Source: Sporolactobacillus nakayamae (GTDB lineage Bacteria > Bacillota > Bacilli > Bacillales > Sporolactobacillaceae). From it: a stretch of DNA of 64,000 nucleotides. Each line of letters starts with the position of its first letter. Position 1 is the first letter of the stretch. The notes under the pieces were generated by a model. It was not told the origin of the DNA and did not search any database. It saw nothing but the letters and a program-made list of their open reading frames with translations. Position numbers and translations under genes: made by a program. Location of the stretch: NCBI RefSeq assembly GCF_900113325.1, contig NZ_FOOY01000014.1, forward strand, positions 1 to 64,000, given 5' to 3'. Below are positions 27,508-36,001 of this stretch, piece by piece.

Positions 27508-27813
27508 TTGACGACATTTAAACACTGGAACGATCTGGCTTATGGTCTTTCTCAAATTGGAGGTTCTTACAAACCTAAGGGAAGCGTAAATGACATTACC
27601 GTCTTTTATGCTCAACCGATATGGGGAAGTAAAGCGGATTACTTTGAAACAATGTTAAAGAAGTGGGATAAATATTCTCGCTCCCCTGTGCGGTACATAG
27701 AAGTTCCAGGAGAGCACCATACAATCCTCAATCCTGAATTTGTTGATAAATTTCAGGAGATATTTCGATCCGAGTTATCGAAAATGGTTAGCAAACAAGG
27801 AGCTGAGAAATGA
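27508..27813 (+). pseudogene. C-terminal piece of the thioesterase domain, split off by the TAA at 27502
   Basis: A run of 101 codons in the same frame as the A-T-TE gene, with only one stop codon and one codon (GAT) between them. It has the end of a type I thioesterase, including the likely catalytic His in VPGEHHTIL, then the tail. It could be read from a TTG at 27508, which has no ribosome site, or by stop read-through. A single base change would restore an enzyme of about 934 residues. A sequencing error is also possible. Confidence 0.8.
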
Positions 27814-28652
27814 TGAGTAACAATCGTGCCCTATGCTATGACGAGGTCGGGCAGGGCGAAGAGATCGTGTTTGTTCATGGCTATATTTCCGATCGACGGA
27901 TTTGGTCACAGGTAAGAGAGCATTGGTACGATTCGGGTCATCTTTTTTTTCCTACGCTCGAGGGTTTTTGGGAAGACTCGCTGGAGTTCAGAGAAAGTAA
28001 TTTTAGTGTTGATAATCATATAGAAGATATTGTTGATTTCTTAGAAAAAGTTTGTACTCCGCCTGTTCACCTCGTTGGATGGTCATATGGAGCGTCACTT
28101 GTTTTGCTGGTTGCTGCAAGAAGGCCGGATCTGGTTAAATCCGTGTTTGCTTATGAACCTGGCATTTCATCTTTTGTTTTAGATAAAAAAATATTGCAGC
28201 AAATCCAGCGTGATCGTGTAGAAATGGCTGGCCCCGCTATAGGAGCAGTAAAAGCTGGGAATACAAAAGAAGCTGTTAAATATATTGTTAATGGAGCCTG
28301 CAATCGGGAAGGAGTATTTGAAGATTTCGATGAGGAACTAAAACAGAGATTCTTTGATAATGCAAGCACAGTTCCGTTGATGTTTACTGAACGGAGTGCC
28401 CCAAATTTACCAGCTTCTTCGGAGGACTTAAAAAGAATCTTGTGCCCTGTTACTATAAGTTATGGTGAGTATGCTCGTCCTGCGTATAGGCTTGTCGCAA
28501 AGGAAGCTGCAAAAATAATTCCCAATTCAATAATACAGATCATTCCAGGCGCAATGCATGTTGTCCCAGTAACGTCTCCAGAGATATTTCTGCAGAAAAT
28601 TATTGAGCATCTCAGTGGAGTTGACAGGAGGGGGGTATCCAATGGTAAATAA
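27810..28652 (+). CDS. Alpha/beta hydrolase
   Basis: A 280-residue alpha/beta hydrolase (279 if the second ATG is used). The oxyanion region is FVHGY, the nucleophile is in GWSYGAS (near residue 93) and the late His is in GAMHVVP (near 250). It has no signal peptide. It overlaps the thioesterase piece by four bases and the exporter gene by eleven, so it is tightly coupled to the cluster. It may release or modify the product, or stand in for the broken thioesterase. The substrate is unknown. Confidence 0.85.
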   Translation: MMSNNRALCYDEVGQGEEIVFVHGYISDRRIWSQVREHWYDSGHLFFPTLEGFWEDSLEFRESNFSVDNHIEDIVDFLEKVCTPPVHLVGWSYGASLVLLVAARRPDLVKSVFAYEPGISSFVLDKKILQQIQRDRVEMAGPAIGAVKAGNTKEAVKYIVNGACNREGVFEDFDEELKQRFFDNASTVPLMFTERSAPNLPASSEDLKRILCPVTISYGEYARPAYRLVAKEAAKIIPNSIIQIIPGAMHVVPVTSPEIFLQKIIEHLSGVDRRGVSNGK

Positions 28653-30012
28653 ACAAACAAATCCAACTTGGGTACTCGTGCTCACATCGCTTGGCTTCTT
28701 CATGGCGATGATGGATTCGATGATTGTAACAACCGCGTCAACAGCGATTCGAAATGACTTTGGAATTTCGGTTGGCGAGCTACAATGGGCGCTCAATGCC
28801 TATAACATTACCATTGCAGCTGTTTTATTGATTGGTGTTTCGATTGGAGATCGCATCGGACACAGAAGGCTGTATAATATCGGTCTCTTTATCTTTGTTT
28901 TGGGTTCAGTCTTTTGTGCATTATCAAGTAATATCGATCTTTTGATCGCTTCCCGGGTCATAGAGGGAATCGGTGCCTCTGTAATGACCCCTATGTCGAT
29001 GGCCATATTAACGGCATCCATTCCTCCTTCCGAACGCGGAAAGGCTCTGGGTATTTGGAGTGGGATAGGCGGACTTGCTCTTATCGTAGGGCCTGCACTG
29101 GGTGGCCTGATTGTTGCTCTGCTTGCCTGGCAATGGATTTTCTGGATCAATGTTCCCATAGGTCTTGTTGGTATTTATCTGTCGCAACGTAAATTACCAG
29201 AAACTCAGCTAGAGGGCAATCATTTAAACATCATTGATTCTATACTCATTGTCCTTTCTTCGGCGGGAATTATCTGGGCGTTATCAGAAAGTACTTCTAA
29301 AATGGTTCAGACTTCAACACTAATTGTTGGCGTGCTCAGCATCGTTTTGGGAATCATTTTTGTTTTGAGACAGAGGTATGAAAAAAAACCAATGATCCCA
29401 CTTTCCTTTTTTAAATCATGGACTTTCAGTGGTGGAGTCATCTCTACTTTTCTGCTTTACGCCTCCATGTATGGCGTAGTGTTCTTTTTACCCCAATATT
29501 TACAGGTTGCAGATAAATCAAACGCATTGATAGCCGGACTTCAACTTTTGCCTTGGACAGGGACATTGGTCATTGTCGCGCCAATAGCTGGAAAAGCGGT
29601 CGATAAATTTGGTGAACGCCTGGTAGCGATCACTGGTCTGCTTCTTCAAGGAATAGGCTATTTATGGATTGTGCTGACTTCGGTATCAGGGAACCCATAT
29701 TGGCTAATGGTTATTCCGCTTATCCTTGCGGGTGCTGGAATTTCAATGGCAGGGCCCGCATTGCAGAAAGCAGCACTTGGATCTGTCGGCAGAGCCGAGA
29801 TTGCTAAAGCGTCAGGGATTTATAACATGTTTCGGCTCCTTGGTGGTGCAGTAGGAATCACGGTTTCTGTCATCATTTTCTATGCTTTTGGAGATGTTGT
29901 GACGACAACTGCATTTACGAATGGCTTTAGCGCAGCAATGACTGGAGCAGGCGTAATTTCTCTGCTCGGCATTCTTTCCTCAGTCGGTCTCCGCTCAACT
30001 CTTGTAAAATGA
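28642..30012 (+). CDS. MFS drug exporter, DHA2 (EmrB/QacA) family
   Basis: A 456-residue transporter with about 14 helices. Motifs are the TTASTAIRNDFG start of the DHA2 group, LQWALNAYN, GDRIGHRR (motif A) and GPALGGLI (motif C of antiporters). It would export a small molecule against protons. The ATG at 28642 follows GGAGGGGGG; the longer frame upstream overlaps the hydrolase. In this operon it is the natural export and self-protection gene for the product. Confidence 0.9.
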   Translation: MVNKQTNPTWVLVLTSLGFFMAMMDSMIVTTASTAIRNDFGISVGELQWALNAYNITIAAVLLIGVSIGDRIGHRRLYNIGLFIFVLGSVFCALSSNIDLLIASRVIEGIGASVMTPMSMAILTASIPPSERGKALGIWSGIGGLALIVGPALGGLIVALLAWQWIFWINVPIGLVGIYLSQRKLPETQLEGNHLNIIDSILIVLSSAGIIWALSESTSKMVQTSTLIVGVLSIVLGIIFVLRQRYEKKPMIPLSFFKSWTFSGGVISTFLLYASMYGVVFFLPQYLQVADKSNALIAGLQLLPWTGTLVIVAPIAGKAVDKFGERLVAITGLLLQGIGYLWIVLTSVSGNPYWLMVIPLILAGAGISMAGPALQKAALGSVGRAEIAKASGIYNMFRLLGGAVGITVSVIIFYAFGDVVTTTAFTNGFSAAMTGAGVISLLGILSSVGLRSTLVK

Positions 30013-30725
30013 TTTGGGCGATAAAGCTTGATTTCAAAATTGAGGTTTTGCGATACAAAAAGTTATTGCCAAGGATTAGCAAAGAACGACTCTTTAGGAT
30101 AAAAAAATACAGAAAACAAGAAGACAAAATTAGTAGTGTCTTTGCTGAACTTTTAGTACGATATGCGGTTAATCAATTTAGCGGTTATTCTAAACAAGAA
30201 ATTAAATTTTGTACTGGAATAAATGGAAAACCGCAACTAATGACCCCCGATAATATTCATTTTAATCTTTCACACTCTGGTAGCTGGGTAGTTTGTGTGG
30301 TAGATAATGAACCTGTTGGGATAGATATTGAAAAGATTCAAGAAATTGAGTCGGATGTGGCTCAGCAATTTTTCACGCAGAAAGAATGCGGATTTCTTAA
30401 GTTCTCAAAGAATAGTTTGGAACGGAAAAAACGATTTTTTAAGATCTGGACGATGAAGGAATGCTTTCTAAAAGCTATTGGGGAAGGTTTAAGCAGAGAC
30501 TTATCCTCTTTCTCTGTAGAATTTAATCAGAATCGGTATCCTAAAATATCCACTACATCAGAGGGAGAGAATTTAAACTGTATTTGGAAATTTAAGCAGT
30601 ATGAGATAGATAATGATTATATCCTATCAGTAGCTGATACAAGAAAAACAGAAAAAGTTCAGATGGTTGACTCTCAAATTTTTTATGATGGTGCTGTCCC
30701 ATCAACGAATTATCCAGAGGTTTAG
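30009..30725 (+). CDS. Sfp-type 4'-phosphopantetheinyl transferase
   Basis: A 238-residue Sfp-family enzyme. Motifs: PQLMTPDNIHFNLSHSG (P1/P2), VGIDIEKI with the Mg-binding acids, and FFKIWTMKECFLKAIGEGL (P3). It moves phosphopantetheine from CoA to the Ser of carrier domains, here that of the A-T-TE enzyme. Its ATG overlaps the stop of the exporter gene. A cluster with its own PPTase is self-sufficient after transfer, which supports horizontal origin. The tail after residue 220 is not conserved in what I know of the family. Confidence 0.93.
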   Translation: MIWAIKLDFKIEVLRYKKLLPRISKERLFRIKKYRKQEDKISSVFAELLVRYAVNQFSGYSKQEIKFCTGINGKPQLMTPDNIHFNLSHSGSWVVCVVDNEPVGIDIEKIQEIESDVAQQFFTQKECGFLKFSKNSLERKKRFFKIWTMKECFLKAIGEGLSRDLSSFSVEFNQNRYPKISTTSEGENLNCIWKFKQYEIDNDYILSVADTRKTEKVQMVDSQIFYDGAVPSTNYPEV

Positions 30726-30832
30726 ATTATAATAATGAACCAGGTAACTATATTTGATGAAATTACTAGCATACCCACTGTTACTGTTTAACTTGTAAAA
30801 ACTTGTCTGAATAATAAAGATTATGTATATGC

Positions 30833-30876
30833 ACTCGAAAGTCTGTATGGATGATTACATCCGTTCGGGCTTTTTT
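30833..30876 (+). terminator. Probable terminator of the biosynthetic operon
   Basis: CTCGAA pairs with TTCGGG and an inner GGATG-ATTA-CATCC hairpin forms the top, followed by CTTTTTTC. The stem has internal mismatches. The rest of 30726-30990 shows nothing else of note. Confidence 0.6.
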
Positions 30877-30997
30877 CAATACTTTAGATAGGGGGTTTCC
30901 TGCAACAAATAGCTTCCCTTTGGTGAGAGTCAGTATGAAAGAGAAAAAGAATCAAACTTTTCTTTTTTCTTGCTGACTTGGAAGGGGGGTGATACTT

Positions 30998-31465
30998 GTG
31001 AGGCCATCTTCTTTCAACAAAATACATCCTGAAAAGGTTAATTATCAGATTCAAGATGATTTTCAGACAACCATACAGTTTCAATTTGATTATATGGCAA
31101 GAAAGGTGATGATACGTACTAAAAGTAACTACCGTCGCTCTATTGGTAGACGAAGAAGGCACGAAAGTCTATTTTCAGAAGTTTCAGACTTAGATATAAA
31201 TAAATTACACACTACTGATACTTACCGTCTGGACCGTCGATTTTATAAAGTCTTATCAATGGATGTGCAAGTTACTGATTGTCAAATTGCTGAAGCGCTG
31301 GATACTTTGTCAAAGCGCAAGCGTGATATTATTCTGATGTTCTACTTTCTGGAAATGTCAGACGCAGAAATTGCTAAAGAATTAAGTGTAAACCGAAGCA
31401 CAGTCTATCGCAACCGCCATAGTGCATTAGAAATGTTCAAAACGCTATTGGAGGACGAGCCATGA
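30998..31465 (+). CDS. Tn916-type sigma-70-like regulator
   Basis: A 155-residue protein of the type found in Tn916-like elements. The N-terminal part has FQTTIQFQFDYMARK; the C-terminal sigma-4-like helix-turn-helix has LDTLSKRKRDIILMFYFLEM and MSDAEIAKELSVNRSTVYR. In such elements it controls transfer genes. The likely start is the GTG at 30998, after a GGGGGG-containing ribosome site. Its stop overlaps the next start. The transfer genes it would control are absent here. Confidence 0.88.
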   Translation: MRPSSFNKIHPEKVNYQIQDDFQTTIQFQFDYMARKVMIRTKSNYRRSIGRRRRHESLFSEVSDLDINKLHTTDTYRLDRRFYKVLSMDVQVTDCQIAEALDTLSKRKRDIILMFYFLEMSDAEIAKELSVNRSTVYRNRHSALEMFKTLLEDEP

Positions 31466-31689
31466 GAGAGAAGAAAAAATTGATCCCCTTTTCTATCATT
31501 GAAGCAGCAAACAGTGGTGATGCCATAGCCATTCAATATATATTAAAACATTACGAAGGCTATATTGTCACACTTGCTACAAAAACGCTCACAGACGAAT
31601 ACAGCAACGGTTATTTCTTCGTAGACAAAGAGATGCAGGAACAGCTGACCACTGCTCTACTGCAAATGATCTTAGACTTTGAAATCTAG
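31462..31689 (+). CDS. Tn916-type helix-turn-helix protein
   Basis: A 75-residue protein that starts MREKKKLIPFSIIEAANSGD and ends with YFFVDKEMQEQLTTALLQ. This is the pattern of the small HTH (PF12645-like) gene that follows the sigma-like factor in Tn916-family elements. It overlaps the gene before by four bases. Its role is regulation of the element; the details are not known. Confidence 0.82.
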   Translation: MREKKKLIPFSIIEAANSGDAIAIQYILKHYEGYIVTLATKTLTDEYSNGYFFVDKEMQEQLTTALLQMILDFEI

Positions 31690-31752
31690 TATCCTATAAA
31701 CACGAATAACAAGATTTATTATAAGCGATAATTTAGAATTTGTCATTCTATT

Positions 31753-32087
31753 AAAGCATATTGATTACTTCGTATGCTTTGATAGGCTGACAAAGGCCTA
31801 CGTTCTTTGAAAAAGAAAACGTCTAATCAGGCGTCGTATATAGCAATCGAATACGTTCCGATAAAGAAAAAGCCAGCGGACTGACACGCCAAGACCTAGT
31901 AAAATAGCGAGCGACTCCTGTCAGTGACCCCACAAACAATCCAAGGCAGGATTGCTGCCATGACTTCTTTATCGGGATAATGATACTCCCGCATAGCCTA
32001 GTCCGAGCGTTAAAAGCGTCGCAGGCAATGGATGCGGCTGCATGAGAACCATGCAGGGGTGAGACCCCCGTGAGCTTTGCCAAAGCT
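31753..32087 (+). ncRNA. Highly structured non-coding segment of the Tn916-like remnant
   Basis: No protein fits here, but helices are dense. A long-range perfect 11-bp pair (CCGATAAAGAA 31858-31868 with TTCTTTATCGG 31965-31975) encloses ACTGACA/TGTCAGT (31880-31886/31919-31925) and GGCAG/CTGCC (31945-31959). After it come CTGCATG-AGAAC-CATGCAG (32038-32056), GGGG-TGAGA-CCCC (32056-32068) and AGCTTTG-C-CAAAGCT (32073-32087). Before it is AAAGCATA/TATGCTTT (31753-31780). It may be a structured RNA or a transfer origin. The strand is assumed from the neighbours. An 86-codon frame on the other strand looks accidental. Confidence 0.55.
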
Positions 32088-32186
32088 GTTCGATTTGCTA
32101 ATCAATTAATAACCATAAAGACGGTAATTCTGAGATTCAAACTTATTGAATTATCTTTTGAGGTTAAAGGGGGAATGGCTTGCCTT

Positions 32187-32391
32187 ATGAATGAATTAAT
32201 AACCAAATGATTTAATTAAAAAAGGATACTCTAAATATACGGCTGTTAATATCATTAGACAGGCAAAACAAATTATGGTACAACAAGGATATCCATTTTA
32301 CAATAATAAGCGCTTAGGGCGTGTGCCAAAAGAGACTGTTGAATCGATTCTAGGATGTGGACTAGAATTGGAGAAAAACACTCGTGGCTAA
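32187..32391 (+). pseudogene. DUF3173 (excisionase-like) gene with an N-terminal frameshift
   Basis: The product begins MNELITK and then hits TGA at 32208. One base later, in the next frame, it continues DLIKKGYSKYTAVNIIRQAK and ends GLELEKNTRG at 32391. Joined, the two parts give a typical DUF3173 protein of about 67 residues, a small DNA-binding family coded just before integrases of such elements. About two bases seem to be missing near 32208. The stop overlaps the integrase GTG, the usual arrangement. It could be real decay or a sequence error. Confidence 0.8.
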
Positions 32392-33622
32392 AACAAAGTA
32401 TTCTGGTGTTTATGTTGATGATACTGGACAATACTATTATGAAACGGAATTAGGAAAAGATCGACTGACTGGAAAACGATTAAGAAAAAAATCAAGAACC
32501 AATCGCCAAGGGAAAAAGTTCACTTCTGCTTTGCAAGCCTACAAGGAATTGGTACGCGTTAAGAATGAGTATTTGTCCACTCAGGGTTATGCGAATTATC
32601 ATATGACTTATGGTCAGTTTATGGATAACGTATATATTCCTGCTTACAAGACAGATGTAGAAGAAAGTACATTCTATGTTCGTAAACGTACTTTAGAGCG
32701 TATGAGAGATCGCTTCTCAGCCATCCAACTTCGAAAACTTTCTATAGAAGATGTCCAAAGATATCGGACGTGGTTACTTTCTGAAGATGGGGCTGGATAT
32801 TCTCAAGCGTATGCTAGTTTGGTTTTTGGTATGTTTCGCAAGAGCTTGGATATGGCTGTTGAAATGGAGTATCTTGAGTACAATATTTCTAAAAAAGTCA
32901 AACCCATCCCAAAGGGAAAAGCAATTGTTCCTTATTGGACAAAAACAGAGTTTGAAAAAGTCATTTCAACGATTTGTTTAGATGATTTATATGAACATTT
33001 GTGTTTTGTTATGTTGTGGGTTTACTTTATGACAGGGATCCGAGTGAGTGAAGGAACAGCCTTATGGTGGGAGGACATTGATTTTGAAAATAAGCGGCTT
33101 CGTGTTCATCATATCTTATTTATGAGAAATAAGATGGACTGGGAACGCAAAAATTACACGAAAACCGCTGATGGAAAGCGAATCATTTCGCTGGATGATG
33201 ATACCATTCGAGTGCTTAAAGATTGGAAAGAACGACAATCCGAGTTGAATATTCAAGATTTTGTCTTTAGCTATGACGGCATGCCCATGATTAAATCCAC
33301 TCTTTCTCGAATTATTGGACGCTATGCTAAATTAGCCAATGTTCACCGTATTCAAGCGAAAGGGTTGCGTCATTCCCATGCCTCGTATCTCATCAATGAA
33401 TTTAATGTTTCTGTTTTAATTTTATCCAAACGAATGGGACATTCAAGTCCCGAAATTACGTTGAAGCATTACTCTCATTTATGGTCTGGCATTGACGAAT
33501 TAATCGCTGAAGAGATGGCTGGAAATATCCATATTCAAACCGCTCCAAAGTCAGCGATTCAATTTAATGGCAATCAAGCAATTAAAAAAATGAGTTCCGC
33601 CAGAATCCCCGCCAAGGTATAG
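32384..33622 (+). CDS. int: Tyrosine-type site-specific integrase
   Basis: A 412-residue integrase: an arm-binding N-terminal part (SGVYVDDTGQYYYETELG), a core-binding domain (about 65-165), and the catalytic domain with Arg in TGIRVSEG, RHSHASYL (Arg and His) and the Tyr in LGHSSPEITLKHYSHLW-type context (MGHSSPEITLKHYSH). All catalytic residues are present. It starts with GTG inside the end of the DUF3173 gene. It would integrate and excise the mobile element. The transfer genes are gone, so it is a relic that could still act in trans. Confidence 0.93.
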   Translation: MAKTKYSGVYVDDTGQYYYETELGKDRLTGKRLRKKSRTNRQGKKFTSALQAYKELVRVKNEYLSTQGYANYHMTYGQFMDNVYIPAYKTDVEESTFYVRKRTLERMRDRFSAIQLRKLSIEDVQRYRTWLLSEDGAGYSQAYASLVFGMFRKSLDMAVEMEYLEYNISKKVKPIPKGKAIVPYWTKTEFEKVISTICLDDLYEHLCFVMLWVYFMTGIRVSEGTALWWEDIDFENKRLRVHHILFMRNKMDWERKNYTKTADGKRIISLDDDTIRVLKDWKERQSELNIQDFVFSYDGMPMIKSTLSRIIGRYAKLANVHRIQAKGLRHSHASYLINEFNVSVLILSKRMGHSSPEITLKHYSHLWSGIDELIAEEMAGNIHIQTAPKSAIQFNGNQAIKKMSSARIPAKV

Positions 33623-33704
33623 AAAAGGTGTTGGAAATGCTGATATAAAGGCATTTTGACGACACCTGCAAACTTAGAGTGGGAATAACCCAATATGCAA
33701 ATGA

Positions 33705-33747
33705 GTCCTTAGGTTTCCTTTTAGGAGGTCTGAGGGCTTTTCTTTTT
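33705..33747 (+). terminator. Terminator after the integrase
   Basis: GTCCTTAG and CTGAGGGC pair (with G-T pairs), extended by TTTCCT/AGGA, then TTTTCTTTTT. The attachment site is expected nearby, but I cannot define it. Confidence 0.65.
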
Positions 33748-33757
33748 ATCGACCTAA

Positions 33758-33913
33758 CGGACTAACAAAAGGTCATGGCATGATGAATTAAGATGTTTTA
33801 TTTCGACTCAACAAGCTGTGATGAAACAACAAGAGAATGCCTACATACGTTTTATGTCTCATTACAAAAAGCGTTTTTGTCGTCCAAGTATCAGTTATAA
33901 TTTCATCCAATGA
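33758..33913 (+). other. Intergenic stretch with an open fragment of unknown origin
   Basis: In the 411 bp between the integrase and the next lipoprotein gene, one frame stays open for about 50 codons and ends STQQAVMKQQENAYIRF...SYNFIQ. It has no start or ribosome site of its own. It looks like the tail of a lost gene, possibly from the mobile element. I do not recognise it. The remaining 110 bp is AT-rich leader. Confidence 0.3.
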
Positions 33914-34033
33914 TTTTTATCTTAGGTCTGTAGTCACATCTAATAGTTTCAACTATAATGATGATAGTTTCTGTTTGGTTATTATTTACATATTTACATA
34001 GAACAAGAAAATTGAATAACGAAGGTGAATCTA

Positions 34034-35149
34034 TTGAGGAAAATGCTGATGTTACTGCTGATCGGTATATTGACTGTGTCACTAACCGCATGTGTGGATA
34101 AAGAGCCTGTCAAATCTGTGAACAGCAAGCCAGAGAGCAGTAAAGTAGTCGAACAATCAAATCAAGATAAGACCAGTTCATCGGAAGAGAAAAAAGATAG
34201 TACTGAGAAAAAAGAAGTCACCCAAACAAAGAAAGATAAAAGTAAGGCAGCCAAAAAAGCTGATGGTAGCAATGATAAAGTTCCTCTAAAAACTTCAAAT
34301 CATACCAAATCAAAAAGCATTGAAAAAACAAATGACAGTAGTAGTTCGCTAGAAAGCTATTCGAGTCCAGTAAGTCAACAAGTTAACCATTCATCAAATA
34401 ACAATTCTAATACCCCAAAGCAAAGCATCAATAATACAAAGCCAGAAAGTGATCATCAAGTCATTAATAAGCCAGAAAACAATAATGAAAAAACAAAAAC
34501 AGAAGTGACGCCAAAAGTGGAATCAAAACCAGAACAAAAATCAGAATCTCAGCAGAACAATGTGCAACCGCAGCCTTTAATTGCGGAAACGAATTTAGCC
34601 AAACGCACAAATCAAATTCTAACAGTTGTTGCCAGTGGTATTCATGCCCATATCACTTTATGGACAAAGAATGGAGATACATGGGGTAAATCCTTGGAGA
34701 CAAACGGTTTTGTTGGTAAATATGGCATTGGTACGGTTCATGAAGGATCGATGAGAACGCCATATGGTGCCTATTCGTTGGACTTTGCATTTGGGACAAG
34801 CAATCCGGGTACAAAACTTCCGTTTAGACAGATTACATCAAAATCTTGGTGGGTCGAAGATAGTAATGATCCCAATTATAATACATGGCAGGAAGGCGAT
34901 CATTTCAACAAACCAAGCGAGCATTTAGCAGACTATCCTGTTCAGTATAAATACGCGGTGGTCATCAACTATAACACCGCCCGAACACCATGGGCAGGAT
35001 CGGGATTTTTTGTTCATGTCTCAAATGGCAGCTACACCGCAGGATGCGTGTCCTTGCCTGAAAGCCAGATGGTTCGACTGTTAAATACATTAGCGCCAGG
35101 TGCCTATATTTTGAATGTTACGAGTGAGAGTCAGATTAAAGGTTTTTAA
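34034..35149 (+). CDS. Lipoprotein L,D-transpeptidase (YkuD-type)
   Basis: A 371-residue lipoprotein. The lipobox is SLTAC (Cys near residue 20). A Ser/Lys/Asn/Gln-rich spacer runs to about residue 185. The catalytic domain then has FFVHVSNGSYTAGCVSLPES, with the His and Cys of the YkuD fold. Such enzymes make 3-3 peptidoglycan cross-links or attach proteins to the wall. I start at the TTG at 34034, 7 bases after AAGGTG; GTG 34025 and ATG 34043 are alternatives. It stands right after the mobile element remnant and could have been carried by it. Confidence 0.88.
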   Translation: MRKMLMLLLIGILTVSLTACVDKEPVKSVNSKPESSKVVEQSNQDKTSSSEEKKDSTEKKEVTQTKKDKSKAAKKADGSNDKVPLKTSNHTKSKSIEKTNDSSSSLESYSSPVSQQVNHSSNNNSNTPKQSINNTKPESDHQVINKPENNNEKTKTEVTPKVESKPEQKSESQQNNVQPQPLIAETNLAKRTNQILTVVASGIHAHITLWTKNGDTWGKSLETNGFVGKYGIGTVHEGSMRTPYGAYSLDFAFGTSNPGTKLPFRQITSKSWWVEDSNDPNYNTWQEGDHFNKPSEHLADYPVQYKYAVVINYNTARTPWAGSGFFVHVSNGSYTAGCVSLPESQMVRLLNTLAPGAYILNVTSESQIKGF

Positions 35150-35173
35150 AAAACTTATATAGATGTAATCCCT

Positions 35174-35398
35174 TTGAAAATTGCAGTAGAAGAATACGGG
35201 CAATTGAAAGGAAACATCCATGGGCATGTGCATGCGTATGCGAACAATCATTATTCTAAATTATACTTTTATGCTTGCGTTGAGTTGACTCATTATAAGT
35301 TGATTTTGTTTGAAGAATTGGTGGATGGCAAATCAGTACACACATCTACACAACTCGTTAAAACTATAGAACTGAGTACATATAAAATCTTGATCTAA
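35174..35398 (+). CDS. Hypothetical protein
   Basis: A 74-codon frame from a TTG without a clear ribosome site. The product has a His-rich segment (NIHGHVHAYANNHYSK) and mixed hydrophobic stretches, with no known domain. It sits between two better-supported genes on the same strand. It may be real but short of evidence. Confidence 0.3.
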   Translation: MKIAVEEYGQLKGNIHGHVHAYANNHYSKLYFYACVELTHYKLILFEELVDGKSVHTSTQLVKTIELSTYKILI

Positions 35399-35426
35399 AA
35401 TGAGAATGACAAGAGGGGGAATTAGG

Positions 35427-35906
35427 GTGTCTAATATTTATTACTCAATAAAGAATGGAGTAACAAATTTAATCAAATGGTTTCCCGTAATATGGAAAGA
35501 TAGAGATTATGACAATGCATATCTTTATAAACTATTGTGGAAAAAGCTACAAAATATGGCTAATATGCAAAGAAGAGAGGGTCATTCAACAAACTCAGAA
35601 GAAATAGCTGAACAAATAGAATACGCGGCAAATCTGGCACATAGGTTGTGGAAGAATAATTATTTTGACGAAACGCTTAACAAGTATGATTACTATACAA
35701 AATATCCAGATACTGATGCTAATGAGATTATGCATATTGATAATCAACCAAATGAACATGGAAATTATGATGTTACATGGAGTACAAATGAGACACAATT
35801 AAAATTATTTCGTCAGTGCGGGAAAGAAGCTGATGATCTTTTTGAAGAAGAACATAAACAATTATTCGATTACATGAAAAGGTATTCGAAAAGTTGGTGG
35901 GATTGA
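35427..35906 (+). CDS. Phage-like hypothetical protein
   Basis: A 159-residue, charged, soluble protein. Its opening, YYSIKNGVTNLIKWFPVIWK then DRDYDNAYLYKLLWKKLQNM, resembles a family of unknown proteins that I associate with Clostridium and Bacillus phages. It has no known catalytic motif. The GTG at 35427 follows AGAGGGGGA by 7 bases. It suggests another fragment of phage or mobile DNA next to the integrase region. Confidence 0.6.
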   Translation: MSNIYYSIKNGVTNLIKWFPVIWKDRDYDNAYLYKLLWKKLQNMANMQRREGHSTNSEEIAEQIEYAANLAHRLWKNNYFDETLNKYDYYTKYPDTDANEIMHIDNQPNEHGNYDVTWSTNETQLKLFRQCGKEADDLFEEEHKQLFDYMKRYSKSWWD

Positions 35907-36001
35907 TTGAATCATAGTTTCAGCAACAGGGAAGAACAAGTCACCATAAGAAAGATGCTTAAAAATCCGTATCTAAAAATAGTCATAGGAGTTGACTATT
36001 T

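Noticed and set aside
31823-32083. 86-codon frame on the minus strand
   Set aside because: It covers the paired helices of the structured segment and has no ribosome site; the base pairing explains the open frame better.
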